Source: Pseudalkalibacillus decolorationis
GTDB taxonomy: Bacteria > Bacillota > Bacilli > Bacillales > Fictibacillaceae
Direction: 5' to 3'
DNA: 64,000 nucleotides
NCBI RefSeq assembly: GCF_024609785.1
Contig: NZ_JANHJQ010000005.1
Coordinates: 1 to 64,000 of the forward strand
A program made the translations under genes and the position numbers. Below the pieces are notes generated by a model. That model worked only from the letters and a program-made list of their open reading frames with translations. It was not told where the DNA came from and searched no databases. Shown here piece after piece: positions 26,883 to 36,128 of the stretch. How positions within the stretch are numbered: the first letter of the stretch is position 1; every line of letters begins with the position of its first letter.

Positions 26883-28232
26883 TCAAAGTTCCTTAAATGA
26901 TGAATTAATATCATCGAGTTTCTGAACTTTTTCTTCCAACCCAGTATTGGCGTTAATAAAGATTCGATACGTATCATTCTTCATTGTGGCTAAGAATTCA
27001 TAACAATGTGCCTCTTCACCAAGGTCGTTCACAATAACCCCCTGATGGGTTTCTTGAATCTTAAGATTTGGGTTCATCTTTTGTTTTGCTTCTTCTTCTG
27101 AAAGCTTGGGCTTTCCAATGTTCCGGTCTTTTTCACCGAGCAAGTAATTCATACCTTCATAAGCAAGTAATTCCCCATTATCTAAAGCCACCTTGATGGT
27201 TACAGATTGCGGATAGATTCGGACACCGTCCTGTACCTTTACATAGGTAAAAACTCCCGTGTTATCATATTGATCACTTTGTGCCAATTCCATCTTATCC
27301 ATGGCGTGCTTCTGCAAAAATGCATCGGCTTTTTGTGTTGCTTTATATAAACTAATTTTCGGTTTTCCGACTTCTCGTTCCTGCATAATCCAAACTGGAT
27401 GGCCACCCTTTTTAGTCAATTCCATATAAACAGTTGAATTGCTATCAGGCTTATTAACAGAAACTCGATAAGCCTCATATGGCGACCCTTTTCCGTTCTT
27501 TTCAACGGTTACTTTACTTTTAGTGCTCAGATTAAGAAATTCAATAGCCTTTTTCTTCGCTTCTTCCTTCGATATTTCTTCTCCACTCAATACCTTATAT
27601 TTGCTGTCCTTATACTCAGAAATTTTTGTCATCTCAGGTCCCCAATTTACTTCTGAGTAACCTTCTACTGATTTTGAGACTGTTTTTAATCCATCAATAA
27701 TCGTGTTGTCTTTCGGATCACCCTCTGTAGCAAGGGCAAGCTCTACATCCATCCACCTTAAATTTTCCTCTAAGACAAGCGATTGGACCTGCTTCAACTC
27801 TGATTTAATTTCAGTCGCGTGTTGATGCAACGTTTCCAATGTTTGATATTCTTTATCTGATAAAGGATTTTTCTCTAAATCTCTTATCGCAATTCGATAA
27901 CTGAATTCTCCGATATTTGCCAAAAATTCTTCCGTTTTGTTAAATGGGAGCAATGCAAGTGGCAATTGCCCAACATCATTATGCGCCTCAGATGTAAGTC
28001 GCCATACCTCCGCAAGAGCAGGTGAAAGTTGTTGTCTAGAATTCATAGCGAGTGTTGCACCAATTTTATCCTCTAACGCATCCATATGATAGTTCAAATC
28101 ATGGAAAGCCCGTTGGTAATTGTTTTCAGCATTTATCAGAATTGCGTTCTTTTCCTGATGTTCCTTATATCCCCAGTATCCTGTGCCAATAACAGCAAGT
28201 GCTAGTATTGTAATAAATATTGTTCGGATCAT
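26883..28232 (-). CDS. ypeB: Germination protein YpeB
   Basis: Partner and stabiliser of the cortex-lytic enzyme SleB in the spore inner membrane. The 449-residue protein has an N-terminal membrane anchor (about 3-20), a helical region and C-terminal PepSY-type repeats (for example EEAKKKAIEFLN near 220 and the EEAKQKMNP region near 390). The ATG at 28232 follows GGAGGTG. It is 16 bases downstream of sleB, the conserved sleB-ypeB operon. Confidence 0.95.
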   Translation of the reverse strand: MIRTIFITILALAVIGTGYWGYKEHQEKNAILINAENNYQRAFHDLNYHMDALEDKIGATLAMNSRQQLSPALAEVWRLTSEAHNDVGQLPLALLPFNKTEEFLANIGEFSYRIAIRDLEKNPLSDKEYQTLETLHQHATEIKSELKQVQSLVLEENLRWMDVELALATEGDPKDNTIIDGLKTVSKSVEGYSEVNWGPEMTKISEYKDSKYKVLSGEEISKEEAKKKAIEFLNLSTKSKVTVEKNGKGSPYEAYRVSVNKPDSNSTVYMELTKKGGHPVWIMQEREVGKPKISLYKATQKADAFLQKHAMDKMELAQSDQYDNTGVFTYVKVQDGVRIYPQSVTIKVALDNGELLAYEGMNYLLGEKDRNIGKPKLSEEEAKQKMNPNLKIQETHQGVIVNDLGEEAHCYEFLATMKNDTYRIFINANTGLEEKVQKLDDINSSFKEL

Positions 28233-28248
28233 ATCTCCTTCACCTCCA

Positions 28249-29127
28249 TTATTTTGCAAAGATATGCTTTCCGATTTGGGTTACTTGTGCACGTGTCCAT
28301 ATCCAACCCGAAGTAGCTGTGTCCGGGTTAAAGTAGTAAATACAACCATCAGATGGATCCCAACCGTTAATTGCATCACGAACTGCTTTCTCAGCAGTCT
28401 CATTAGGTGTTAACCAGATTTGTCCATCTGCTACTGCTGTAAATGCACCTGGCTCAAAAATGACACCGGAAATTGTGTTTGGAAATGCTGCACTTTCAAC
28501 CCGATTTAAAATAACAGCCGCAACTGCAACTTGACCTACATAAGGTTCTCCACGAGCTTCACCATAAACAGCATTCGCCATTAATTGAATATCATTTTCA
28601 GAGTATCCACTCGGCACATTTTTTTGTTGCTTGTTTGCTGGTTTTTTTTGAGGTTGAGCTTGTTGCTGGTTATCCTGTCCTCCCTGCCCACCTTGTCCTT
28701 GTTGCTGCTGAGGGGCTTTCCCTCCTTTTTCAGCCTGTTTCTTAAGTGGTGTACCACCATAATGTGTAAAATCTTTTCCTTTTCGGATATTCTTTTTTAC
28801 ATAGCCCTCGTTGTACTTCGATGCATCAACTAGCTTTTGCCTTGTCGTTAAACCAGCAAGACCATCGACTTCTAATCCGAATTCATACTGGAAGTTCCGA
28901 AGTGCCCAGTATGTACTCCATCCGAAGATTCCATCGATATCGCCATTATAGAAACCTAAATATTGCAATCTCGACTGAAGCTCGATAACATCCTCCCCCG
29001 TTGCCCCATGCTGGATCACCTGCTGAGTAAATGCTTCGGCCTTATCAACAGAAACCCCATAAGACAATGGAACTACTATCAGAATCAACGATATACATAC
29101 TTTGATGCACATTACTCCAATTTTCAT
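28249..29127 (-). CDS. sleB: Spore cortex-lytic enzyme SleB
   Basis: Lytic transglycosylase that degrades muramic-lactam peptidoglycan during germination. The 292-residue protein has a signal peptide (to about residue 32), a peptidoglycan-binding domain (about 40-105, DVIELQSRLQYLGFYNG), a Gln/Gly-rich low-complexity linker (about 135-170) and the C-terminal hydrolase-2 domain (AVYGEARGEPYVGQVAVA onward, catalytic Glu in GEARGE). The ATG at 29127 follows AGGAGG. Confidence 0.95.
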   Translation of the reverse strand: MKIGVMCIKVCISLILIVVPLSYGVSVDKAEAFTQQVIQHGATGEDVIELQSRLQYLGFYNGDIDGIFGWSTYWALRNFQYEFGLEVDGLAGLTTRQKLVDASKYNEGYVKKNIRKGKDFTHYGGTPLKKQAEKGGKAPQQQQGQGGQGGQDNQQQAQPQKKPANKQQKNVPSGYSENDIQLMANAVYGEARGEPYVGQVAVAAVILNRVESAAFPNTISGVIFEPGAFTAVADGQIWLTPNETAEKAVRDAINGWDPSDGCIYYFNPDTATSGWIWTRAQVTQIGKHIFAK

Positions 29128-29263
29128 ATTACAGCCTCCTGTTGAATCCTGTCTTACTTTTTCGATGATTGTAGTTTTTGTTAAAGCATGGATTTTATAC
29201 TTATATAAGGAGAAATTAAATGCAACGTTCCAGCTCAATCCAATCGATAATGCCTCTTCCATT

Positions 29264-29293
29264 AAAATAAGCCAGCTCAATTATGAGCTAGCT
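29264..29293 (-). terminator. Terminator downstream of prsW
   Basis: GCTAGCTCA / TGAGCTGGC stem with a three-base loop followed by a T-rich stretch (TTATTTTAAT) on the minus strand. Confidence 0.65.
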
Positions 29294-29366
29294 GTAGCAT
29301 TTATTATTGTTTTCCTATAAGTCAGCTGTTTATACCGGGTTACTTGAACAACCTGTGTAAAAAAGG

Positions 29367-30032
29367 TTATTTTAAAAAGACTTTCCTTGATGCTTGCTGG
29401 GCATGCTTCACCTTCCTTAATCCAAGCCACCACAAAAACAGCATGAACGGTAACATGATGTAGATCCAGCGTTGAACATGATAAAGAAGGATATAATCAT
29501 AAAAACCATGTAAAAGGATAGGAATTACGAGTGAGTAGACTAAAAAAATCCTTTTTCTTTTTGCAAGGTTAGAAAACTTTCCTCTGCTTAAATAATAGCC
29601 CATCATAACCCCAATTAAAGCATGACAAGGAACTGGCAGGATCGCACGTAACATTGCAGTATCAATTCCATTTGCAAATAAAAAGAGAACATTTTCAGCA
29701 GTAGCGAAGCCTAAAGCAATTGAAGTCCCATAAATAATACCATCATAGGGGTCATTAAATTCAATTTGTTGATATGCAGCAAAATATAAAAGGAACCATT
29801 TAAAGAATTCTTCTAATACACCTGATACAACAAACGCATCGACCCAATCTGTAACCATTAATTCTTCATGGATCCCAAATTGCAACACCATAACAGGAAA
29901 AACAAGAAGGATTCCGAATAAAAATGTCCGAACGACCATAAAAATTGGCTCAGGTTCGTATTTATCTTTTAAATAAAAAAACGATAGTAGAGCGATACCA
30001 GGTGCCATTCCGGCTGAAATTAACGTAAACAT
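29367..30032 (-). CDS. prsW: Intramembrane protease PrsW
   Basis: Site-1 protease that cleaves the anti-sigma-W factor RsiW in B. subtilis after envelope stress. The 221-residue polytopic protein has the active-site motif EEFFK (Glu74, Glu75, Lys78), HALIGVMMGY near 150 and LHGFYDYI near 185, all family hallmarks. The start at 30032 (MFTLISAG) is chosen by match to the family N-terminus; upstream codons are ignored. Confidence 0.93.
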   Translation of the reverse strand: MFTLISAGMAPGIALLSFFYLKDKYEPEPIFMVVRTFLFGILLVFPVMVLQFGIHEELMVTDWVDAFVVSGVLEEFFKWFLLYFAAYQQIEFNDPYDGIIYGTSIALGFATAENVLFLFANGIDTAMLRAILPVPCHALIGVMMGYYLSRGKFSNLAKRKRIFLVYSLVIPILLHGFYDYILLYHVQRWIYIMLPFMLFLWWLGLRKVKHAQQASRKVFLK

Positions 30033-30099
30033 CTCTCTCGTTCCTATCCCATATATTTTGATTCCCATAAATTATGTAATCAAATGTTGCAATCGGTAT

Positions 30100-31068
30100 T
30101 TACACTTTAAAATTTCTCTCAATTTCCTCTTCTTCAGATGCTAATAATACTGCTAATTTCAGCCTCGCCTTCTTCGCATCATAATCACTACCTAATATAA
30201 CACCTCTCGTAAGTAAATCATATGAGCTACCATCGTAATCATATGCCGGAAAGACATGCCCCTCTACAGCGCTAGTTGTAATAACAAAATAGACTCCTTT
30301 TTTAATCCCTCGTGTAATTTCATCAACCATGTTCGGAGTTACCTGTCCTCTGCCAACACCTTCAATTATGATTCCTTTCACTCCAGAATCAATTGCACAA
30401 CGAATAAACTTTCCATCTGAGTTGATATACGATTTAATAATGTCAACGGAAGGAAGATCATTTTTTATTTGATAAACGGTTGTCCGGGATGGTCGTTGAT
30501 AGGTTAACACAACATCATTGTCAATGATTCCAAGATAACCATAGCCGAATGAGGTAAATCCTTGTGGGTTTGAGGAGTGCGCTTTTTTAACATATCTTGC
30601 AGAAAAAATCCGCTCATTAAAGACGACTACCGTACCGAAGTTTCTTATTTCCTTATTGGATGCAACTAACACAGAGTGTCTGATATTGATATATGCATCT
30701 GTTCCTACCACTCCTGGTGGACGTTGTGAACCCGTTACCGCAACGGTACGAGGATCATCAATTGTCAAGTCCAGGAAATAAGCAGTTTCTTCTAAAGAAT
30801 CTGTTCCATGGGTAACGACAATGCCTGCTACATTCTCATCTTTCAAGTGCTCTTCGATTCGGTTCTTTAATCTTAATAGATGATTAAACGTAATATGCAT
30901 GCTTGGAACCTGAAAGATCGAATCAATGACAATTTCCATATCAGAGGGAAGATCACAAAGACTTGTCAACTCCTCACCTGTCATTACACCTGACTCCAGC
31001 AATCCAGTATCTGTTGATGGCTTGCTTGCAATCGTTCCACCTGTCGTTATGAGTACTACTTTTTTCAT
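30100..31068 (-). CDS. ansA: L-asparaginase
   Basis: Hydrolyses asparagine to aspartate and ammonia. The 322-residue protein has the first active-site threonine in TTGGTIAS near 8-15 and the second in VTHGTDSLEETAYFLD near 83-98. No signal peptide, so a cytoplasmic type I enzyme is likely. The ATG at 31068 follows AGAGGTG. In B. subtilis 168 ansA is elsewhere; here it sits between prsW and ypdA. Confidence 0.92.
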   Translation of the reverse strand: MKKVVLITTGGTIASKPSTDTGLLESGVMTGEELTSLCDLPSDMEIVIDSIFQVPSMHITFNHLLRLKNRIEEHLKDENVAGIVVTHGTDSLEETAYFLDLTIDDPRTVAVTGSQRPPGVVGTDAYINIRHSVLVASNKEIRNFGTVVVFNERIFSARYVKKAHSSNPQGFTSFGYGYLGIIDNDVVLTYQRPSRTTVYQIKNDLPSVDIIKSYINSDGKFIRCAIDSGVKGIIIEGVGRGQVTPNMVDEITRGIKKGVYFVITTSAVEGHVFPAYDYDGSSYDLLTRGVILGSDYDAKKARLKLAVLLASEEEEIERNFKV

Positions 31069-31112
31069 TTTTTTCACCTCTCAACCGTTATTTTTCATTC
31101 ATTACCCTTATG

Positions 31113-32090
31113 CTATTGCCGCTTTCTAATTTCATCTGCTATCAGTTTACCGTGAAATCGACCGTTTTCAATAAAAATTTCATTTGCATTATTCCCTGCA
31201 GCGATCACACCAGCAATAAAAATGCCCTTAACGTTCGTTTCCATGTTTTCCAAATTGAAGGCTGGTCGCCCTGTCTCTGGTTCAATATGAATACCCATCT
31301 TTGTTAAAAAAGCGTGGTCAGGGTGGTAGCCTGTCATAGCAAAGACAAAATCGTTACGCAGTTCTTTTTGTACACCGTCCACATTGTAGATGATTGCATG
31401 AGGAGTTATTTTAATCACTTCTGCATTAAATTCCATGTTTACTGTACCTTTACGAACTAATCCTTCAAACTCAGGAAGAATCCATGGTTTAATACTTGAA
31501 GAGTACTCAGAACCCCGATAAATCACTGTTACCCTCGCACCCGCTTTTTCAAGTTCTAGCGCTGCATCCACCGCGGAATTTTTCCCACCAATGACAACGA
31601 CATCTCGATCAAAATATGGGTGAGCTTCTTTGAAGTAGTGAAATACCTTATCAAGATCCTCCCCAGGAACTCCTATCATATTTGGATGATCGTAGTAACC
31701 TGTCGCAATAACTACATATGGTGTTACATAGGTCTGCCTTGTTTGATCCGTTTTTTCTGTAGAAACCGTAAACTCTTTTCTAGACCTCTGCTCCACAGTG
31801 AGTACTTTTTCAAAAGGAAGGACAGTGATTTTTTTCCTCTTAACAACCTCCCTATAATAAGCTAACGCCTGATTGCGCTTTGGCTTACGTTGTTCAATTA
31901 CAAATGCGACTTCACCGATCTCTAACTTCTCACTTGTGCTAAAAAACTGCTGATGTGTTGGATAGTTATAAATGGATTGAACGATATTTCCTTTTTCAAT
32001 CACAATCGGATTAAGACCAACTTTCTCCAGTTCAATTGCAGTGGATAAGCCACAAGGACCTCCACCCACAATAACAGCATCAACGTGCAT
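31113..32090 (-). CDS. ypdA: Bacillithiol-disulfide reductase YpdA (Bdr)
   Basis: NADPH-dependent flavoprotein that recycles oxidised bacillithiol. The 325-residue protein has the FAD-binding GGGPCGLSTAIE near 8-19 and the second nucleotide-binding loop VVIGGKNSAVDAALELE near 164-180. The ATG at 32090 follows TAGGAG. It lies downstream of glutamate dehydrogenase as in B. subtilis. Implies bacillithiol as the low-molecular-weight thiol. Confidence 0.92.
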   Translation of the reverse strand: MHVDAVIVGGGPCGLSTAIELEKVGLNPIVIEKGNIVQSIYNYPTHQQFFSTSEKLEIGEVAFVIEQRKPKRNQALAYYREVVKRKKITVLPFEKVLTVEQRSRKEFTVSTEKTDQTRQTYVTPYVVIATGYYDHPNMIGVPGEDLDKVFHYFKEAHPYFDRDVVVIGGKNSAVDAALELEKAGARVTVIYRGSEYSSSIKPWILPEFEGLVRKGTVNMEFNAEVIKITPHAIIYNVDGVQKELRNDFVFAMTGYHPDHAFLTKMGIHIEPETGRPAFNLENMETNVKGIFIAGVIAAGNNANEIFIENGRFHGKLIADEIRKRQ

Positions 32091-32135
32091 AATTTCAACT
32101 CCTAAACCACACAACGCTTTCTTATCTTTATAAGA

Positions 32136-32221
32136 AAGAAAATGGGGTCGACTCTATATCTGACACCCCCACTCTAGAAGAAAGGAGGAGCCAGACACTT
32201 ATGAGTCTGCCCCATTTTGGT
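32136..32221. repeat. Long imperfect inverted repeat between gudB and ypdA
   Basis: AAATGGGGTCGACTC at the left and GAGTCTGCCCCATTTT at the right, with inner TGACACCCCC and GGAGCCAGACA arms, form an 85-base imperfect palindrome. It may act as a bidirectional terminator or be a MITE-like insert. Confidence 0.65.
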
Positions 32222-32242
32222 GTTTCATTCAACTAAACAGTC

Positions 32243-33520
32243 TTAAATCCAACCTCTAAATCGGGATGCTTCGGCCATTTTACGAACTCCTACCATATAA
32301 GCAGCAAGTCGCATGTTCACTTTTCGATTCGTGGATGTAGTTAAAACATTATTAAAAGCTTTTACCATCACCTGTTCAAGCTTTACTTCAACCTCATCTT
32401 CGGTCCAATAGTAGCCTTGGTTGTTTTGTACCCACTCAAAATACGATACAGTTACTCCACCGGCGCTAGCGAGAACATCCGGAACAAGTAAAATTTCTCG
32501 TTCTGTCAAAATGTTTGTTGCTTCTATCGTTGTTGGCCCATTTGCAGCTTCTACTACGATGGACGCCTTTATGTTATGGGCGTTATGCTTCGTTATTTGA
32601 TTTTCAATTGCCGCAGGAACTAGAATATCGCAGTCCAGTTCAAGCAATTCTTTATTTGTTAATGTATCTTTAAATAACTTCGTTACGGTACCAAAGCTAT
32701 CACGGCGATCAAGTAAATAGTCAATATCAAGTCCTTCCGGGTCGTGCAGAGCTCCATATGCATCGGAAATTCCAATGACTTTGGCTCCAGCGTTATACAT
32801 AAACTTCGCGAGAAAGCTACCCGCATTACCAAAACCTTGAATGACAACACGCGCCCCTTCAAGGTTAATTCCTTTCTTCTTCGCCGCTTCACGGATACAT
32901 ATTGTAACCCCTTTAGCAGTTGCAGATTCACGTCCATGTGAACCTCCTAGAACAAGCGGTTTTCCGGTAATGAATCCTGGTGAATCAAATTCACGAATAC
33001 GACTGTATTCATCCATCATCCAAGCCATGATCTGTGAGTTTGTAAAAACATCCGGTGCTGGAATATCTTTTGTCGGTCCAACAATTTGACTGATTGCACG
33101 TACATATCCGCGGCTTAAGCGTTCAAGCTCCCGAAATGACATATCTCGAGGATCACAGATAATTCCGCCTTTACCGCCGCCGTATGGCAAGTCGACAATT
33201 CCGGCTTTTAAGCTCATCCAAATAGAGAGAGCCCTTACTTCTGTCTCTGTTACCATCGGGTGAAACCTAACGCCACCTTTAGTTGGTCCTACCGCATCAT
33301 TGTGTTGAGCCCGGTAACCTGTGAAAATTTTTATCGATCCATCATCCATCCTTATTGGAATTCGAACCGTCATCATACGAATCGGTTCTTTTAACAACTC
33401 GTAAACTTCTTCAGGATAACCTAACTTATCTAATGCATCCCCGATCACTGTTTGAGTGGATGTAAGTACATTGTCTTGTCCATTATTAGCTTGCTCATTA
33501 TCTGATGTATTGGCAGCCAT
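32243..33520 (-). CDS. gudB: NAD-dependent glutamate dehydrogenase (GudB/RocG type)
   Basis: Oxidative deamination of glutamate to 2-oxoglutarate. The 425-residue protein has the catalytic lysine region [13 protein letters not shown] near 112-124, the dinucleotide fold [10 protein letters not shown] near 224, and the C-terminal [13 protein letters not shown] signature near 358. Length and position between mecB and ypdA match B. subtilis gudB. No internal duplication of the kind that inactivates gudB in strain 168 is apparent. Confidence 0.94.
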   Translation of the reverse strand: MAANTSDNEQANNGQDNVLTSTQTVIGDALDKLGYPEEVYELLKEPIRMMTVRIPIRMDDGSIKIFTGYRAQHNDAVGPTKGGVRFHPMVTETEVRALSIWMSLKAGIVDLPYGGGKGGIICDPRDMSFRELERLSRGYVRAISQIVGPTKDIPAPDVFTNSQIMAWMMDEYSRIREFDSPGFITGKPLVLGGSHGRESATAKGVTICIREAAKKKGINLEGARVVIQGFGNAGSFLAKFMYNAGAKVIGISDAYGALHDPEGLDIDYLLDRRDSFGTVTKLFKDTLTNKELLELDCDILVPAAIENQITKHNAHNIKASIVVEAANGPTTIEATNILTEREILLVPDVLASAGGVTVSYFEWVQNNQGYYWTEDEVEVKLEQVMVKAFNNVLTTSTNRKVNMRLAAYMVGVRKMAEASRFRGWI

Positions 33521-33676
33521 GGTTTACCTCCCGTAAAAAATCCATAATGTATTGTGGGTTAACCCTTAAGGGTCAGCCTCGTCATTCTAAAAGTTATAAT
33601 TTCAATTTCTCATTGCATAGTATACACCTTAGTGTGGTTTATGAGAAGTAATAATTGCAAGTTTTACGCATTATTT

Positions 33677-33690
33677 TGGAAACGTTTTCG
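33677..33690. promoter_or_regulatory. cre-like (CcpA) site upstream of gudB
   Basis: TGGAAACGTTTTCG matches 12 of 14 positions of the cre consensus TGWAANCGNTNWCA. It is about 155 bases upstream of the gudB start. Glutamate dehydrogenase genes are under carbon control in B. subtilis (rocG), so CcpA regulation is plausible. Confidence 0.45.
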
Positions 33691-33740
33691 TTGTAACTTA
33701 TCATGTACTATAAATTCAAGAATACCCTTTTTAAAAAGTA

Positions 33741-33850
33741 AGAAAACTTGGCGATCGCCAAGCCTTAGCGCTGGCGATCGCCTTAGTCCCTAAAGGGATG
33801 ACCTAAAGGCCCTTGCTTTATACTATGGAAAGTATTTTTATACTTCATTA
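33741..33850. repeat. Family B repeat with 16-bp palindrome
   Basis: CTTGGCGATCGCCAAG at its start is a perfect palindrome; GGCGATCGCC recurs 13 bases further on. The remainder (CCTAAAGG, AAGTATTTTTATACTT) matches the copies at 9977 and 16925. Confidence 0.65.
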
Positions 33851-33914
33851 ATGTGTCGTATAAGAGGGTGAACCAAGAGGATAAACCTGCTCATGGACAA
33901 CCTCTTTAACCAAC

Positions 33915-34508
33915 CTACTTAAAGTATTGATTGACTTGTTCCATTGAATTCTCAGACATGATGGGTTTGCCGTATTCCCTCACACGCCACCTAGTTATCG
34001 TTGAAGGATTTCCGAACTCAGATAATAGGGCAACGAACATATCAACATCCATATGCTCATATTCTGATTCTTCAAATGAGACATAATAGCTACCCTGAAA
34101 AGAAAAGATTTCTCCTCCTGTAATGTCAAGGGGCAATATTCGTTTTGCCAATGAAATAATGTCCTCAAATTGCCTAAACTCATAAAAGACATCATCACTG
34201 ATATCTAGTGTTACCTGCAGCTCTAAAAAGTCATCATCATATTCTTCATCATCATCATTCGTAGCCATTTGACCCTTCGTTACGATCACAACCATACCTT
34301 GAGCAGGTAAGGAAAATACTTCAACCGCAATGGGACCTTCTGCTCTAAAGCCAAGCTCATCATCTGCTTCGAGCATCATATCACGGAATAATTCATGCAC
34401 TTTAGGAAGGTCCTGCCACATTTCTTCCTTGGAGATTCCGCGTTCACGAAGGTCATCCAATGTCAAAAACACTTTAATTTTGTTATATGTTAAACGCTCC
34501 AGTCGCAT
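33915..34508 (-). CDS. mecB: Adaptor protein MecB (MecA/YpbH family)
   Basis: Adaptor that delivers substrates to the ClpCP protease. The 197-residue protein has the N-terminal substrate-binding domain (MRLERLTYNKIKVFLT, VEVFSLPAQGMVVIVTKGQ near 67-85), an acidic linker (DDDEEYDDD) and the C-terminal ClpC-binding domain. Position next to gudB points to the YpbH/MecB paralogue rather than MecA. Confidence 0.9.
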   Translation of the reverse strand: MRLERLTYNKIKVFLTLDDLRERGISKEEMWQDLPKVHELFRDMMLEADDELGFRAEGPIAVEVFSLPAQGMVVIVTKGQMATNDDDEEYDDDFLELQVTLDISDDVFYEFRQFEDIISLAKRILPLDITGGEIFSFQGSYYVSFEESEYEHMDVDMFVALLSEFGNPSTITRWRVREYGKPIMSENSMEQVNQYFK

Positions 34509-34670
34509 TTATGGCCCCCCTCAACAACATTACTCCATCCACTCCTATAATATGTTGCAATAGAAAGATGGTTCTTATCGGTCAAACTAATTGATAGAAA
34601 TAAAGTTCATTTTCAAAGGGTCAAACGCTTGTCCAATTTCAAACCGTTTAACATGTTATATTAATTGTAA

Positions 34671-35444
34671 CTACTCTGCCTTTGATTTAAAAGTAATAAC
34701 ATGTGCTTCAGATGGTGCGCATAATCGAAAGGGCAGTTTTGTGTAACCATACCCATTGCTGACAAACACCTTCGTGTTCCCGTTATCCTTTAAACCACCG
34801 CGTTCAGTTAGACCCCATTTAAACAATCGTATCTGCCCACCATGAGTATGACCACTTAAAACAATTCCTATTTGATGGTGTTCGTCTACCTTTTCAGCAA
34901 TTATCGGGTTATGACTTGCCAGAATCCTATAGCCCTTTCCATCAACATCCTGTAATGCCAAATCCAATCTATCCCTTTCTAATGTTGGATCATCTACACC
35001 TATTAAATAAAGTACCGCATCAGCTGTTTCGAATTTAGCACAGGTGTTATCCAGTATTTGGATCCCGTTTTCTCTTAACAGTACATCTAACTGTCTGAAA
35101 TCAGTCTCATAATCGTTATTTCCCCAAACAAAGTAGGTTGGGGCTAACTGGGTCAATTGATCAATGTTCTTCTTAACTCGTTTTAGCGGTACGCCACTTT
35201 CCATGAGGTCACCGCCGATTATGACTAAATCAACAGATGTGCGAATTTGTTCTAGCAATTTCTTATTTATAGTACGAGTATGTATATCTGAAATAAAAAA
35301 AATACTTAGACCATCGAAGCTATAAGGGAATTGATCCATTTCAAGCTCAAGGTGATGGATTGTATTTCGATGCGCCTCATACCACATATATCCAAGAAGC
35401 GTGATGGATACACATGAGATTATAATTAATATAGGTAGAATCAT
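34671..35444 (-). CDS. ypbG: Membrane-anchored metallophosphoesterase YpbG
   Basis: A 257-residue protein with one N-terminal membrane segment (about 3-22) followed by a calcineurin-type phosphoesterase domain: DIHTR near 54, GGDLME near 77, GNNDYE near 108 and GHTHGGQ near 197. Substrate unknown. Its start overlaps the preceding membrane gene's stop as ATGA. Confidence 0.88.
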   Translation of the reverse strand: MILPILIIISCVSITLLGYMWYEAHRNTIHHLELEMDQFPYSFDGLSIFFISDIHTRTINKKLLEQIRTSVDLVIIGGDLMESGVPLKRVKKNIDQLTQLAPTYFVWGNNDYETDFRQLDVLLRENGIQILDNTCAKFETADAVLYLIGVDDPTLERDRLDLALQDVDGKGYRILASHNPIIAEKVDEHHQIGIVLSGHTHGGQIRLFKWGLTERGGLKDNGNTKVFVSNGYGYTKLPFRLCAPSEAHVITFKSKAE

Positions 35445-35830
35445 CCTGCACCTTCCTGACGTTTGATGGTCTTATCTTGCCTAAATTGAGATAACGAAAT
35501 CATACCATAAATGAATAAACAAAGTAAGCAAAACACCGCAATCACAAGGTCAAGGCTTATTAAAATAACAAAACTAAGCACAAAGCTTAATATGAATAAA
35601 ATGAAATGTAATAAGGAAGAATCATTTTTATTTAAAATATCAGATACAACAAATGAATACGATACGATTCCTGTAAGTAGAAGAAGCGATATCCGGATAA
35701 AGTGAGTTGGATCGAAAATAACTTGACTTAACCAACTAAGGAACGACTCCATTGACTCTGTCGGTAAGTCTTTTGAAACGAAATATAAACACCAATATCC
35801 AATTGCGAGTACAATCCATTGTTTAACCAT
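35441..35830 (-). CDS. Uncharacterised four-helix membrane protein
   Basis: A 129-residue protein with four hydrophobic stretches (about 3-18, 42-62, 70-87, 90-112) and a basic tail (RQDKTIKRQ). Not recognised. It overlaps ypbG by four bases, so translation is coupled to the phosphoesterase and a common function at the membrane is possible. Its ribosome-binding site (GGGGAGG, seven bases before the ATG) lies in the 3' arm of the terminator at 35831-35875. Confidence 0.7.
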   Translation of the reverse strand: MVKQWIVLAIGYWCLYFVSKDLPTESMESFLSWLSQVIFDPTHFIRISLLLLTGIVSYSFVVSDILNKNDSSLLHFILFILSFVLSFVILISLDLVIAVFCLLCLFIYGMISLSQFRQDKTIKRQEGAG

Positions 35831-35875
35831 AAAAAAATCCTCCCCTCTTCAAACGATATGAAGGAGAAGGAGGAT
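35831..35875 (-). terminator. Terminator whose 3' arm carries the next gene's ribosome-binding site
   Basis: Minus-strand ATCCTCC (35869-35875) pairs with GGAGGAT (35837-35843), with inner CCTTC/GAAGAGG pairing and seven T. The 3' arm GGGGAGG is the Shine-Dalgarno sequence for the gene starting at 35830. Confidence 0.7.
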
Positions 35876-35882
35876 CAATGTC

Positions 35883-36128
35883 TTAATCTTCTTTTATATA
35901 AAGGATACGAAAGCCCGATAATTCTAATTTTTGGATAAATTTATCCATATTTTGTTTCTTTTCCAACACATCATAGCGAGTAACAATTCCATTAAATTCA
36001 CCGGATTCATTTACTACTGCTACAAGAGGGCGATCTTTTAAAGATAAAAATGTTTGTTCAAAAATCCCGTCATTTGGGTAAATCCTACTAAATTTCAAAA
36101 GTTTTTTGTTTTTATCTGAAAATTTCAA
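35883..36128 (-). CDS. Short CBS-domain-like protein, possibly a fragment
   Basis: An 81-residue frame with the C-terminal half of a CBS motif: PLVAVVNESGEFNGIVTRYDVL at about 34-55. CBS modules normally occur in pairs and bind adenosyl ligands; only about half a pair is here. The start codon is TTG without a convincing ribosome-binding site, though TTGACA and TATCTT boxes 16 bases apart lie upstream near 36160-36190. It may be a truncated remnant or a one-module protein. Confidence 0.45.
   Translation of the reverse strand: MKFSDKNKKLLKFSRIYPNDGIFEQTFLSLKDRPLVAVVNESGEFNGIVTRYDVLEKKQNMDKFIQKLELSGFRILYIKED

Larger units (their letters stand above)
33521..33914. other. gudB upstream / mecB downstream spacer
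   Basis: No gene in 394 bases. It contains a 12-bp perfect palindrome ACCCTTAAGGGT at 33562-33573 within the gudB leader, a -10-like TATACT near 33621, a cre-like site at 33677-33690 and a family B repeat at 33741-33850. Confidence 0.6.
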
